Both the position numbers and the translations under genes were made by a program. This document shows, piece by piece, positions 33,147 through 42,042 of a stretch of DNA of 64,000 nt; within the stretch, counting starts at the first letter, position 1; each line of letters starts with the position of its first letter. The DNA is taken from the NCBI GenBank assembly GCA_965220075.1, contig OZ244806.1, forward strand, positions 1,736,001-1,800,000, in the 5' to 3' direction. The notes beneath the pieces were generated by a model. That model made no database searches. It saw only the letters and a list, made by a program, of their open reading frames with translations, and was not told the DNA's origin. Source of the stretch: G965220075 sp965220075. GTDB lineage: Bacteria; Chloroflexota; UBA11872.

Positions 33147-34763
33147 ATGGCCCGGAGCAGCGAGCTGGCCGACGTGCTGATTATTGGCGCGGGAGCGTCC
33201 GGCGCCGCGGCGGCCTGGTCGCTTTCGGGCGCGGGCGTCGACGTCGTATGCCTCGAGCAAGGCGACTGGGTGGACCCGGCCGAATACTGGCACGCGCGGC
33301 CCGACCATGAGATCGCCCGCCAGACCGATTTCGCCAAGAACCCCAACGTCCGGCGGCGACCGGAGGACTATCCGGTCAATGAGGACGAGACGCCGATCTC
33401 GCCGCTCATGTTCAACGCCGTGGGCGGGAGCACGATTCACTGGAGCGGCCACTTCCCGCGCTTTCGGCCCTCGGATTTCCGCGTGCGCACGCTCGACGGC
33501 GTGGCCGACGACTGGCCGCTGAGCTACTGGGACCTGGAGCCGTTCTACGACCTGAACGACCGCAACATCGGCGTGGCGGGCCTGAGCGGTGATCCGGCCA
33601 ACCCGCCGCGTACCGCTCGGCCCCTGCCTCCGATGGGCGTCGATCGTGCGGCCGAGACCTTCATCCGCGGGCTCGACAAGCTGGGCTGGCATTGGTGGCC
33701 GTCGGACGTGGCCCTCATCACGCAGCCTTACGGTGAAGGGCGCCAGCCCTGCAACTACTGCGGCCCCTGCGACATCGGCTGCCCGATCGGCGCCATGTCC
33801 AGCGCGCACGTGACTTACTGGCCCAAGGCGCTGGCGCAGGGCGCGCGCCTGGTACCGAATGCCCGCGTGCGCGAGATCACGGTGGACGCGAACGGACGCG
33901 CCAGCGGCGCGGTCTACTACGACCGTGAGGGGGCGGTTCGGCATCAGGCGGCCCGGGCGGTAGTAGTCGCCTGCAACGGCATCGGCACGCCCAGACTGCT
34001 GCTCAACTCGGTCTCCGCGCGGTTTCCCGACGGCCTGGCCAACTCCAGCGGCCTGGTCGGCAAGAACCTCATGTTCCATCCGGTGGCGTGGATCAGCGGG
34101 TTGTTCGACGAGCCGGTGAACGGTCACGAGGGTCCCATCGGCTTGCTGCTGCACTGCCAGGAGTTCTACGAAAGCGATCCCAGCCGCGGCTTCGTGCGCG
34201 GCCTGCAATTGCAGGCCAACCGCGCCACCGCACCGCTCACAATCGCGAACGGCGGACTTCTGCGCGACCCGATTCCCTGGGGAGCGGGGCATCACAGCGC
34301 GATGCGTGAGCGTTTCGGACACAGCCTCACCCTCACGATGATGATCGAGGACCTGCCCGAGCCCGAGAACCAGGTCGTTATCGATCCGGTGTCGACCGAC
34401 GGCCATGGCATTCCGGCGCCAAAGGTCGTCTACCGGCTCAGCCAAAACAGCCGCCGGGCCCTCGACTACGGCATCGCGCGCTCGTGCGAGCTGTACGAAG
34501 CCGCCGGGGCGCGCTCGACGATCGTGGACCCGCTGGTGCGGGAGTCCGGCTGGCACCTCATGGGCACGGCGCGCATGGGTGACGACCCGGCCGCCTCGGT
34601 GGTGGACCGGTGGGGCCGCGCCCACGACTGCCCCAATCTCTTCATCATCGACGGCAGCGTGTTCGTGACCTGCGCCTCCATCAACCCCACCAGCACCATT
34701 CAGGCCCTGGCGCTGCGAGCGGCCGACTGGATGGCGGCCAATCATCGCGAGATCACGTCCTGA
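33147..34763 (+). CDS. GMC-family FAD oxidoreductase (gluconate 2-dehydrogenase large-subunit type)
   Basis: 538-residue flavoprotein. VLIIGAGASGAAAAWSL is the FAD dinucleotide motif, NAVGGSTIHWSGH places the FAD-contact loop, and C-terminal GWHLMGTARMG plus NPTSTIQALALRAADWM hold the conserved His/Asn of GMC enzymes. CNYCGPCDIGCPIGA (about residues 202-216) is a Cys-rich insert found in bacterial members, suggesting a metal or Fe-S site. Such enzymes oxidise sugars, alcohols or sugar acids. The stop overlaps the start of the small subunit (TGATG). Confidence 0.88.
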   Translation: MARSSELADVLIIGAGASGAAAAWSLSGAGVDVVCLEQGDWVDPAEYWHARPDHEIARQTDFAKNPNVRRRPEDYPVNEDETPISPLMFNAVGGSTIHWSGHFPRFRPSDFRVRTLDGVADDWPLSYWDLEPFYDLNDRNIGVAGLSGDPANPPRTARPLPPMGVDRAAETFIRGLDKLGWHWWPSDVALITQPYGEGRQPCNYCGPCDIGCPIGAMSSAHVTYWPKALAQGARLVPNARVREITVDANGRASGAVYYDREGAVRHQAARAVVVACNGIGTPRLLLNSVSARFPDGLANSSGLVGKNLMFHPVAWISGLFDEPVNGHEGPIGLLLHCQEFYESDPSRGFVRGLQLQANRATAPLTIANGGLLRDPIPWGAGHHSAMRERFGHSLTLTMMIEDLPEPENQVVIDPVSTDGHGIPAPKVVYRLSQNSRRALDYGIARSCELYEAAGARSTIVDPLVRESGWHLMGTARMGDDPAASVVDRWGRAHDCPNLFIIDGSVFVTCASINPTSTIQALALRAADWMAANHREITS

Positions 34764-35200
34764 TGGCCGTCTTGACCGCCGAGCAGCACGATCTTCTGGA
34801 ACGCGTGCAGGCACGGCTCATACCGGCTGAAGGCGAGCGCCCCAGCGCGGCCGAGGCGGGCTGCCCCGCGGCGGTTGACGGCTATCTGGCGCTGCGCCCG
34901 GAGCTGCGCAGGCCGGTGCTGGGCGCTCTGCAAGCCATCGCGGCCGGAGCGGAGGGCTTCGCGACTCTGGATGAGTCGGCCCAATACGAAAGCCTTCGGC
35001 GTGTAGAGGGGACTCACCCGAACGAGTTCGCGGAGCTGGTGCGCCAGACCTATAACGCTTACTACTCGAATCCGGCGGTCTTGGAACGCCTGGGAGCGCC
35101 CGGTCCGCCCCAGCCGCACGGCTACGCAACGCCGCCGCCGCTCGATCCCGATCGCCTGGAGGCGGTGCGCCGGCGCGGGAGACTCTGGAAGAGCGGGTAA
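34763..35200 (+). CDS. Gluconate 2-dehydrogenase subunit 3-like protein
   Basis: 145-residue partner of the GMC subunit. The helical LTAEQHDLLERVQARLIPAE resembles the start of subunit-3 proteins, with FAELVRQTYNAYYSNPAVL near the end, the usual YYTHP-like segment before the C-terminus. No Tat or Sec signal is seen, unlike many family members, and no cytochrome c subunit follows, so electrons may pass to another acceptor or the complex may be cytoplasmic. Coupled to the upstream gene by a one-base overlap. Confidence 0.8.
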   Translation: MAVLTAEQHDLLERVQARLIPAEGERPSAAEAGCPAAVDGYLALRPELRRPVLGALQAIAAGAEGFATLDESAQYESLRRVEGTHPNEFAELVRQTYNAYYSNPAVLERLGAPGPPQPHGYATPPPLDPDRLEAVRRRGRLWKSG

Positions 35201-35217
35201 CCCACTCGTCGCGTGGG
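35201..35217 (+). terminator. Short hairpin right after the subunit-3 stop
   Basis: CCCAC (35201-35205) pairs with GTGGG (35213-35217) immediately after the stop codon. The rest of the 159-bp gap to murJ shows no gene. Confidence 0.35.
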
Positions 35218-35359
35218 GCTGGGGTCGGCGCATCGCCGCGCAGACCGTTCAATTTACATAACTGCACATCACACTCAATGCTCCGCGGCGGGCTGGGCAC
35301 TTCGGAGTGGACGCGCCGCTGGAGACGGCCTCAGTGGAAGCGGGCAGGCATCAACCGGG

Positions 35360-36940
35360 TCAGGGGGATTGGCGAAGGCGTTCTCTGGCGCGCCGCAGGA
35401 CGTCCGCCACGAGATCGAGCTCGCGCACCCGCAGCAGGTGCAGCGCCAGAGCGTAGACCGCCAGCGTGCCCGCGCTGGCGAGAACAAGCGTAAGCCAGCT
35501 GGCGCGCCCATCCGGCTCGGCGCCGGTCAGAACCTCGCGCAGCACAAGCGCCAGCACCGCCGCGGCGGCCCCGCTGAGGCCGACCTTGAGCGTGAAACGC
35601 CATAGCCCCGTCCCGCCGAAGCCGCGCAGGCGCCGCCACAGCAGCCAGCCGAGCACAATCCCGTGAAAGCTGTTCTGGACCGTGTTGGCCGTAACCAGCC
35701 CGAACACCCCCGCCGGCGCGACCAGGACGAGCGCCGTGGCCAGGTACACGGCGCCGCCCGCCACGCCGACCAGAACCGGAGTGATCGTGTTCTTGGTTGC
35801 GTAGAAGGCGGCGATGAAAATCTGATCGAGGGCGGTGAGCGGCAGTTGCAGGGCATAGATCAACAGCGCCAGCCCGGTCGGCGCGGTGGCGGCGGCCGCG
35901 AATGCGCCGTGCTGGTACACAACCCTGATGAAAGCCTCGCTCAGCACGGTGAGGAGCAGCGTGGCGGGCACGATCAGCAGCAGCGCCGTTCTGGCCGCGG
36001 CCGAGACGCCGGCCTTGAACTCCACGGCCTCGGGCAGCTCGCGCGGGGTCGCCGGGGCGCTGCGCGACAGCGTGGGCAAAAACGCCAAGGCGATGGCCGA
36101 GGCCACCAGTCCTAATGGGAACTGCTGCAGGCGCGTCGCGTAGCGCATGATCGCCAGGTTGCCCTCGCCGGTTCGCGAGGCGAGGTTCGTGTCCACCACC
36201 ACCAGCACCTGCGCCAGCACGAGCCCGGCCGCCACCGGCGCGTAGAGCCGCAGGGCGCGCCAGAAATCAGGGTTGTCACGCCACTGCGGCCAGCCAATAC
36301 GCGCCCGGTCGCGCAGGAGCGCGGGAATCTGGATGGCCAGGTGCGCGGCGGCGCCGGCCAGATATCCCAGCGCCACCCCCGGCGATCCCACCAGCGGGGT
36401 CAAGCTCAGCGCGACCACGATGAAGGTCGCATTGAGCGAGGCCGTGCTGAAGGCCGGGAATGCAAAGCGGTCCCGCGCGTACAGTCGGGCGGTGGTAACC
36501 GCCGCCAGCCCCAGAAACAGCACGGCGGGCAGCGTGATTCGCGTCATGTTGACCGCCAGCGCGTGGGTCTCGTCCGACAACCCGGGCGCGGCGATGCCGA
36601 TGAACGGCTCGGCCAGTACGGCCAGAACCACCACTACCCCGCCCAGGGCCAGCGCGACGGTCCCCAGCATGGCCGAGAATGTGCGGCGTAGGCGGGTTTC
36701 GTCGTGCGCGATGTCGCTGAACACCGGGATGAGCGCCCCGGCCACGGCCCCGCCTATGACGAGGTCGTGGACCAGCTGCGGGATTCGAGTGGCGACTTCC
36801 AGGGCGTCCGCGCTTCCGGTCGTGCCCAACAACGCGGCGATCACGGACTCCCGCACGATGCCAAGGACCCGGCTGAGTACGTTGCCGCCGGCGATCAGCA
36901 GCGCGGCCAGCGCCACGCTGCGCCCGATTGCGGGCGTCAC
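35360..36940 (-). CDS. murJ: Lipid II flippase MurJ
   Basis: 526-residue MOP-superfamily membrane protein with about 14 helices. It moves lipid-linked peptidoglycan precursors across the membrane. Typical pieces are GGNVLSRVLGIVRESVIAALLGTT at the N-terminus (shown here in part), VHDLVIGGAVAGALIPVFSD and ATRLQQFPLGLVASAIALAFLP in the middle (quoted in part; conserved family region), and FYATKNTITPV. The start GTG 36940 overlaps the rfaE2 stop (GTGA), so the heptose genes and murJ form one operon. Confidence 0.92.
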   Translation of the reverse strand: MTPAIGRSVALAALLIAGGNVLSRVLGIVRESVIAALLGTTGSADALEVATRIPQLVHDLVIGGAVAGALIPVFSDIAHDETRLRRTFSAMLGTVALALGGVVVVLAVLAEPFIGIAAPGLSDETHALAVNMTRITLPAVLFLGLAAVTTARLYARDRFAFPAFSTASLNATFIVVALSLTPLVGSPGVALGYLAGAAAHLAIQIPALLRDRARIGWPQWRDNPDFWRALRLYAPVAAGLVLAQVLVVVDTNLASRTGEGNLAIMRYATRLQQFPLGLVASAIALAFLPTLSRSAPATPRELPEAVEFKAGVSAAARTALLLIVPATLLLTVLSEAFIRVVYQHGAFAAAATAPTGLALLIYALQLPLTALDQIFIAAFYATKNTITPVLVGVAGGAVYLATALVLVAPAGVFGLVTANTVQNSFHGIVLGWLLWRRLRGFGGTGLWRFTLKVGLSGAAAAVLALVLREVLTGAEPDGRASWLTLVLASAGTLAVYALALHLLRVRELDLVADVLRRARERLRQSP

Positions 36941-37437
36941 GGTTGGCGTCGAGCGCCGGCGATGATGCTGGTGGAGGAGCGTCCCTCCATCAGAGGAACG
37001 AATCGAACGGCAATCTCCAGACGCCGCAACGTCTCAGCTTCCGGCAGCGCGTGTCCGCCCTGCGAGGGATCGTAATCGGCGCCCTTCACGTAGACGTGCG
37101 GCCGCGCGCGCTCGATCAGCTGATCGGCGTGGAGTTCGCCGAAGGGGACAACCGCGTCCACCCAGCGCACGGCGCCGACCAGCGTGACGCGGTCATCGAT
37201 AGGCAGAACTGGGCGATCCGCGCCCTTGAGCGCCCGCACCGAACCGTCGTCGTTGAGGCCCACGAGCAGGACATCCCCAAAAGCGGCGGCGGCGCGCAGA
37301 AAGCCGGCATGGCCGGCGTGCAGCACGTCGAAACAGCCGTTGGTGAGCACCAGCCGGCGCCCGGCTTCGCGCGCGGCCGCGCAGAAACCTTGCAGGTCGG
37401 CGTCGGACAGGATCGTCGCGTCAGCCGCGCGGACCAT
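36937..37437 (-). CDS. rfaE2: D-glycero-beta-D-manno-heptose 1-phosphate adenylyltransferase (HldE C-domain type)
   Basis: 166-residue nucleotidyltransferase that makes ADP-heptose. LVLTNGCFDVLHAGHAGFL contains the HxGH motif, VGLNDDGSVRALKG binds ATP, and the end has ISTTDII-like sequence as SSTSIIAG. ATG 37437 lies inside the end of the kinase gene (17-nt overlap); longer frames overlap too far. Together with the kinase it represents a split HldE. The isomerase (gmhA) and phosphatase (gmhB) are not in the window. Confidence 0.9.
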   Translation of the reverse strand: MVRAADATILSDADLQGFCAAAREAGRRLVLTNGCFDVLHAGHAGFLRAAAAFGDVLLVGLNDDGSVRALKGADRPVLPIDDRVTLVGAVRWVDAVVPFGELHADQLIERARPHVYVKGADYDPSQGGHALPEAETLRRLEIAVRFVPLMEGRSSTSIIAGARRQP

Positions 37438-38473
37438 CAGACTCCGCCACCAACTCTTCGGCGCCGGCCACCGCGGCCCCCAGGCGTTGCACGACCACAC
37501 GCGCCCCGAAGTGCGCCAGCCGGGCGGATTCCAGGTATGTACCGCCGCCCAGTATTCCAAGCGTCATGGCGGCCGCCACGGTGTCCCCGGCGCCCGTGGG
37601 GTCGGCCACGCGAGTCGAGGCGTCCACCGGCAGCCATGCCGGGGCGGCGTCGTCCGCGGCCAGAACCATGCCGGCTTCGCCGAGCGTCAGAAGCACGGCT
37701 TTGGCGCGCAGCCGTTGCCGCAGCTCCGCGGCCGCCGTGCGTGCGTCGGCAATGCTGGAAAGCTCACGCCCGAGCTCCGACTCGGCCTCGGGCTGGTTGG
37801 GCGTCACCAGCGTCACGTCACGGAAGCGCCCCAGGCCGCCGTGCGCATCCACGGTAATCGTCAGAGCATGATCCTGGGCGGCCGCCAGCGCGGCGCGCAG
37901 GAGCGCGTCCCCGACCACGCCGTTCTCGTAGTCGGATACCAGGAGCGCTTGCGACTGCGGCAGCGCCGTTTCCAGATAGGCCAGCAGATGCTTTTCGACG
38001 TCGGGTCCGAGCGGCTCGCGGTCCACCATGTCGACTCGGGCGATCATGTGCTGAGGCCGCTGGCGATCTCCGCCGGCCCAGACGCGCAGCTTCACCGACG
38101 TTTTGCGGCCGGCATCGTGCATCAGGCCGACCGTCTGTATGCCGTGCGCCTTCAGTTGCTCGCGCAGATCGTCGGCCGTGGCATCGGCCCCCACCACGCC
38201 GGCCACCATCACCTCGCAACCCATGGCGCGCAGGTTCATTGCCACGTTGGTCGCGCCGCCCGGCACGCGCCGCCGGACTTCCTGCTCGACCACCGGTACG
38301 GGCGCCTCGCGGGCTATCGACCGCACCGGACCGATGGCGTGCTCGTCGACCATCATGTCACCCAGCACCAGCACACGCCGACCTTGCGCGGCCCGCACGA
38401 TCCGGCGCGCTCTCGCGGCGGATAGGCGCGCAGCATCCCGTTCCACCGGCGCGGCTTCTTCTCGGAGCATCAC
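37421..38473 (-). CDS. rfaE1: D-glycero-beta-D-manno-heptose-7-phosphate kinase (PfkB family)
   Basis: 350-residue kinase, the N-terminal activity of HldE. VLVLGDMMVDEHAIGPVRSI and VVEQEVRRRVPGGATNVAMN are characteristic of HldE-type PfkB proteins; VADPTGAGDTVAAAMT carries the catalytic Asp. It would phosphorylate heptose 7-phosphate to the 1,7-bisphosphate for ADP-heptose synthesis, probably for a surface glycan. ATG 38473 and the next ATG (38470) are both possible starts. Confidence 0.9.
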   Translation of the reverse strand: MMLREEAAPVERDAARLSAARARRIVRAAQGRRVLVLGDMMVDEHAIGPVRSIAREAPVPVVEQEVRRRVPGGATNVAMNLRAMGCEVMVAGVVGADATADDLREQLKAHGIQTVGLMHDAGRKTSVKLRVWAGGDRQRPQHMIARVDMVDREPLGPDVEKHLLAYLETALPQSQALLVSDYENGVVGDALLRAALAAAQDHALTITVDAHGGLGRFRDVTLVTPNQPEAESELGRELSSIADARTAAAELRQRLRAKAVLLTLGEAGMVLAADDAAPAWLPVDASTRVADPTGAGDTVAAAMTLGILGGGTYLESARLAHFGARVVVQRLGAAVAGAEELVAESDGPRG

Positions 38474-38652
38474 TCCGCTCAGTCCCCGTCCGGCATCGAC
38501 TCGAGGACGGGCTGCGTCCGCCGGGCGTAGCCAGGCCCATCGTCGGCCGGCGGCTCGCCACCGTGGCTGGGCGATAGCCCCAACTGGGCGTGCACGGCGG
38601 CAGCGTACCAGAGGCTAAACCGGCCGCTGCTATCATGACGCCAGCCAAATCC

Positions 38653-38823
38653 ATGATTGGCCATCCGCACTGTGAGGCTCTGGCGGCATTGAACAAGCGC
38701 AAGCGCATGGCTTGGCGCAAGCACCGCACTAAGCAGAAGAAGGTTCGTTTGCGCCGCAAGGCGCAACGGGCGCAGGAGCCTGAGCCGCTGCGCGCCGGCA
38801 GTCGCGGGCGCAAACGCGGATAG
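38653..38823 (+). CDS. bS22/AURKAIP1-COX24-like small ribosome-associated protein
   Basis: 56-residue basic protein (about half Arg/Lys in the middle). LNKRKRMAWRKHRTKQKKVR followed by LRRKAQ matches the AURKAIP1/COX24 motif: in mycobacterial bS22 and mitochondrial mS38 a KRRKRMxKKKHRK-type helix lies in the small ribosomal subunit. An extended -10 (TGCTATCAT, 38628-38636) suggests transcription starting about 38644, so ATG 38653 is chosen over ATG 38635, which would sit inside the promoter. Divergent from the heptose kinase, followed by the peptidase gene. Confidence 0.7.
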   Translation: MIGHPHCEALAALNKRKRMAWRKHRTKQKKVRLRRKAQRAQEPEPLRAGSRGRKRG

Positions 38824-38862
38824 TCAGATAGCCGCGCACCGGCGCCGTCCAGCTTCCCGCCG

Positions 38863-40170
38863 TTGACCAGCGCGGCCGAGACTCCCGTTCTTCGCTCCGA
38901 GCTGGCGAACGGCGCGAGCCTTCTGATCGCGCCGGTTCCGCACAGCCGTTCCGTCACCATCAACGTCGCCTCTCGAATCGGGTCGGGGTTCGAGTCTTTG
39001 GCCGATCAGGGCATCTCGCACTTCGCTGAACACATGCTCTTCAAAGGCACGCTGAGCAGGCCCAGCTACACCGACATAGGCGCGGCGATCGAGCGCTTGG
39101 GCGGAGCCGTGAACGCCGTCACGGAGCCTGAGATGACGGTGATCTGGTCGCGGGTCGGCAGCCGCCACTTCGGCCAGGCCGTGGAGGTGCTGGCGGACAT
39201 GGTCGCGCATTCACGCTTCGATCCCGACGAGATCGAGAAAGAGCGCCGCGTGATCCTGGACGAGCTGGGCATGATTAACGATGTTCCGGAAGAAGTTGTG
39301 CGGCGGTCGATCCGATCCCGGCTATGGCCCGGCCACGGTGTTGGGCGGGAAGTCGGGGGACTGCCGGAGAACGTCGCCAGGTTCGCGCCCGACCAGTTGC
39401 GCGCCCACGCGCGCCGCATGTTTGCCGGTGCCAACCTGGTAGTGAGCGTGGCGGGTGACGTCGATCCCGCCTCCGCGCAAGCCGTGGTAGCCGGCGCGTT
39501 CGGTGCGATCCCGCGCGGCCGCAGGGCGGCCTGGCCGGCCTGCGTTTGCAATGGCGCGCCGGAGCCGCGCGTGGCCATCGAGCCGCGCGAGGCCGATCAG
39601 GCTTACTTCTCGATTGCCGGACGGGCCTTGAAGCGTGACGACAGCGATCGGTACGCACTCGACGTCGCGTGCGCGGCGCTGGGTGAGGGTATGGGTTCGC
39701 GGCTGTTCGCTGAGCTTCGCGAACACCGCGCAATCGCTTACGAGACCTTTGCGTCATTGTTCGTGCTGCGCGATTCCGGTGCCCTCATAATCGAAGGCGC
39801 CACCGATCCCGACAGGCTTCACGAAGCCCTGGCGGCCACCCTTGACGTGCTGCAAGATATTCGCGAAAGCGGAATCGACCTCGACGAGCTGGAACGCGCC
39901 CGCGAATTCATCAAGGGCGAGATTCTCCTCTCTATGGAAGAAACCAGCGCGGTCGCGGCGTGGTACGTGCGTGAAGAGCTGTTGGAACGAGAGCAGCTGA
40001 CGCCCGAGGACGTGGTGGCGCGGTTCGACGCCGTCACCGCCGCGGACGTGCACCGCGTAGCGCGCCGCATCCTCAAGGACGATTGGGCGATAGTGGCGGC
40101 CTCCGGTCCGATTGACGAAGCCGCCAGCCTGCCGTCGAATCTAAATGGCCGCACCGCAAAGAATGGTTGA
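38863..40170 (+). CDS. M16 family zinc peptidase (processing-protease-like)
   Basis: 435-residue peptidase with the inverted zinc motif in HFAEHMLFKGT (HxxEH) near residue 53 and a distal Glu about 75 residues on, in the KERRVILDELGM region. The middle has FAPDQLRAHARRMFAGANLVVSVAGDVD (quoted in part), typical for the inactive-half arrangement. The start is a TTG at 38863. No signal peptide is seen, so it probably acts in the cytoplasm. The stop lies inside the next gene start region (26-nt overlap). Confidence 0.88.
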   Translation: MTSAAETPVLRSELANGASLLIAPVPHSRSVTINVASRIGSGFESLADQGISHFAEHMLFKGTLSRPSYTDIGAAIERLGGAVNAVTEPEMTVIWSRVGSRHFGQAVEVLADMVAHSRFDPDEIEKERRVILDELGMINDVPEEVVRRSIRSRLWPGHGVGREVGGLPENVARFAPDQLRAHARRMFAGANLVVSVAGDVDPASAQAVVAGAFGAIPRGRRAAWPACVCNGAPEPRVAIEPREADQAYFSIAGRALKRDDSDRYALDVACAALGEGMGSRLFAELREHRAIAYETFASLFVLRDSGALIIEGATDPDRLHEALAATLDVLQDIRESGIDLDELERAREFIKGEILLSMEETSAVAAWYVREELLEREQLTPEDVVARFDAVTAADVHRVARRILKDDWAIVAASGPIDEAASLPSNLNGRTAKNG

Positions 40171-41644
40171 GACCATCCCGCCCAGCGCGATTGTCGCCGA
40201 AGCCGAACGGGCGCTTGGGGCCGGGGATACGGACACCGCGCGGGCGCTCTCCGAGCACGTTCTCGGCTCGTTCGCGCGGCACGGACGCGCGAGTCTGGTG
40301 CGCGCATTGCTCGCCGAGCGGGCCGGCGATAGCGATGCGGCGCTCGACGATCTCAGATTCGTCACCTCGGTGGATCCGTCCAACGCCCAAGCGCGCGCCG
40401 CCCAGGCGCGAGTCTTCGCCCGACGCGCCGACCAGGCGCGCGCTCTCGAGATGGCCCGTATGGCCGTGGAGCTGATCCCTGCTGATCCCTCGGTGCTCGA
40501 GTCCGCGTTGGAGATCCTCGCGATCGACGCCGATTCCCTGCCGCCCACGCCCGCCGTTATCGCGCGCATCCACCTTGCCAGTGGGTGGTCCGCCCTCGCG
40601 GAGCGCCATGCGCGTGTGGCCGTCGCCGAGCAGCCGCAGCGAGTGGACATTCGTCTGACTCTGGCCGAGGCTCTCTGGCGTGAGGGGCGTCTGAGCGCCT
40701 GCGAGGATCAGTGCAAAGTGATCTTCGACCAGGCCAACGACTGTGTGCGTGCGGCCGTAATGCGAGCGCACATTCTTTCCGAGCACGGCCGCACCGCGGA
40801 GGGGCAGGATTTGCTCTCACGGGTGGGCGAAATCGACCCTGAGTTTGTGGAGGCGCGGCACATGCTGGGCCTGCTCGAGATTCACCGGCTGGTGCTGCCT
40901 CCACCGCCGGAGCTTGCATGGCCGGAAGCTATGCGGGGGGTCGAAGAAGAGGTCGAGTCTGCCGACCACGCGTCCCAATCGGTATCCGTCGCGCCCCCCG
41001 GCGAGCCGGCGCCCGATCCGGCGGACGATCCGCCCGCGCCAGACCCCGGTGACGACTCCGCGCGGCAGCCGGAACCGCCGGCCGGCGCCGACTCCGGCGC
41101 CCCGGCGGGCGAGTTCAGCGCGCTCAGCGGCATCGAGTCCGCGCCGCGCTCGAATCCATCTGAGTCGGAGGCGCCGCGCCCGGCCGCGGGGGAGGCTGCC
41201 AGCGACGATGCGCCGCCGAGCTTTCCGCGGCCCGACACGCAGTCTCCGAATGCTAGCGATCTCGCCGGACAGGACTCGCCGTCGAATGGCGATGGCGAGA
41301 CGCCCCCAGACTCGAGCCTGGCGGCGGAAGAGGAGGACTCGAGCGCCCGTACGGATGAAGGAGCGGCGGGCGGCGGCGCCAGCGTTGAGGCGCCGCTCTC
41401 GAAGCTGGGATGGGCGCGTGAGCTGATCGCGCAGCGGCGCTGGCGGGAGGCCGAGCCGCTCGTTGCCGAATTGGTGCGGGAGGCAAGTGAGTCGCCCGAC
41501 GAGGTCGAGTCCCTGCTTGTCGACAGCGCGGCAATTGCCGAGGCCCCACCCGGCTTTTGGAAGCTGCTAGGGGACTTCTACATGCAATCGAGCCGACCCC
41601 AGGCCGCCGCGGAGGCCTATCTCCGCGCCGAGCGTCCCAGGTGA
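40145..41644 (+). CDS. TPR-repeat protein with acidic Pro-rich linker
   Basis: 499-residue protein. About residues 10-260 form tetratricopeptide-like helix pairs (for example AEAERALGAGDTDTARALSE, ARMAVELIPADPSV, AEALWREGRLSACEDQCK). Residues about 265-420 are a low-complexity Asp/Glu/Pro/Ser linker. A final TPR-like part (SKLGWARELIAQRRWREAEP) ends with AAEAYLRAERPR. Such proteins are scaffolds. ATG 40145 overlaps the M16 gene by 26 nt, and ATG 40163 is an alternative. A roadblock-like gene follows 7 nt on. Confidence 0.7.
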   Translation: MAAPQRMVETIPPSAIVAEAERALGAGDTDTARALSEHVLGSFARHGRASLVRALLAERAGDSDAALDDLRFVTSVDPSNAQARAAQARVFARRADQARALEMARMAVELIPADPSVLESALEILAIDADSLPPTPAVIARIHLASGWSALAERHARVAVAEQPQRVDIRLTLAEALWREGRLSACEDQCKVIFDQANDCVRAAVMRAHILSEHGRTAEGQDLLSRVGEIDPEFVEARHMLGLLEIHRLVLPPPPELAWPEAMRGVEEEVESADHASQSVSVAPPGEPAPDPADDPPAPDPGDDSARQPEPPAGADSGAPAGEFSALSGIESAPRSNPSESEAPRPAAGEAASDDAPPSFPRPDTQSPNASDLAGQDSPSNGDGETPPDSSLAAEEEDSSARTDEGAAGGGASVEAPLSKLGWARELIAQRRWREAEPLVAELVREASESPDEVESLLVDSAAIAEAPPGFWKLLGDFYMQSSRPQAAAEAYLRAERPR

Positions 41645-41651
41645 ACACCAG

Positions 41652-41984
41652 GTGAATGAAGCGGAGTCGATGCTCGCGCGGATCCTGGAAATACCCGACG
41701 TGAACGGTGCTGTAGTCTGGCGCCTTGGTGAGCCGCCCGTGGGGTCTCTTCCCGAGCCGGCCTCCCCCGTCGCTCCAGGGTTGCTATCCGCGGGCGTCGG
41801 CAGTATGGAGCAGGTTGTGGAGACGGTTGGGCTGGGTCAGATTGAAGACCTCTGGTTTCTCACCGATAGTGTGCAGTGCCTCGCCGTGCGGTTGGGGCAA
41901 TGGCAGGCCGTGATCACGACCAGCGTTAGCACAGACGCGAGCGGTCTGCGGGCCCGCATTGCGGACCTGTTGGAGGCAGGGTGA
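41652..41984 (+). CDS. Small roadblock/LC7-like protein
   Basis: 110-residue protein with ILEIPDVNGAVVWRLGEPP at the start and VQCLAVRLGQWQAVITTSVSTD near the end. Length and the ordering of helix, beta hairpin and helix fit the roadblock/LC7 dimer fold, which modulates small GTPases, but the sequence match is weak. It is sandwiched between the TPR gene and ndk on the same strand. Function unassigned. Confidence 0.5.
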   Translation: MNEAESMLARILEIPDVNGAVVWRLGEPPVGSLPEPASPVAPGLLSAGVGSMEQVVETVGLGQIEDLWFLTDSVQCLAVRLGQWQAVITTSVSTDASGLRARIADLLEAG

Positions 41985-42042
41985 TGGACGTTGCTTTCAG
42001 CGCCGCCGCGCGTCGCGGCGGCGGTCTCTAGATCAGGTGGGA

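Noticed and set aside
33093..34814. 573-codon minus-strand frame opposite the GMC gene
   Set aside because: Mirror image of a clear FAD enzyme; no recognisable motif.
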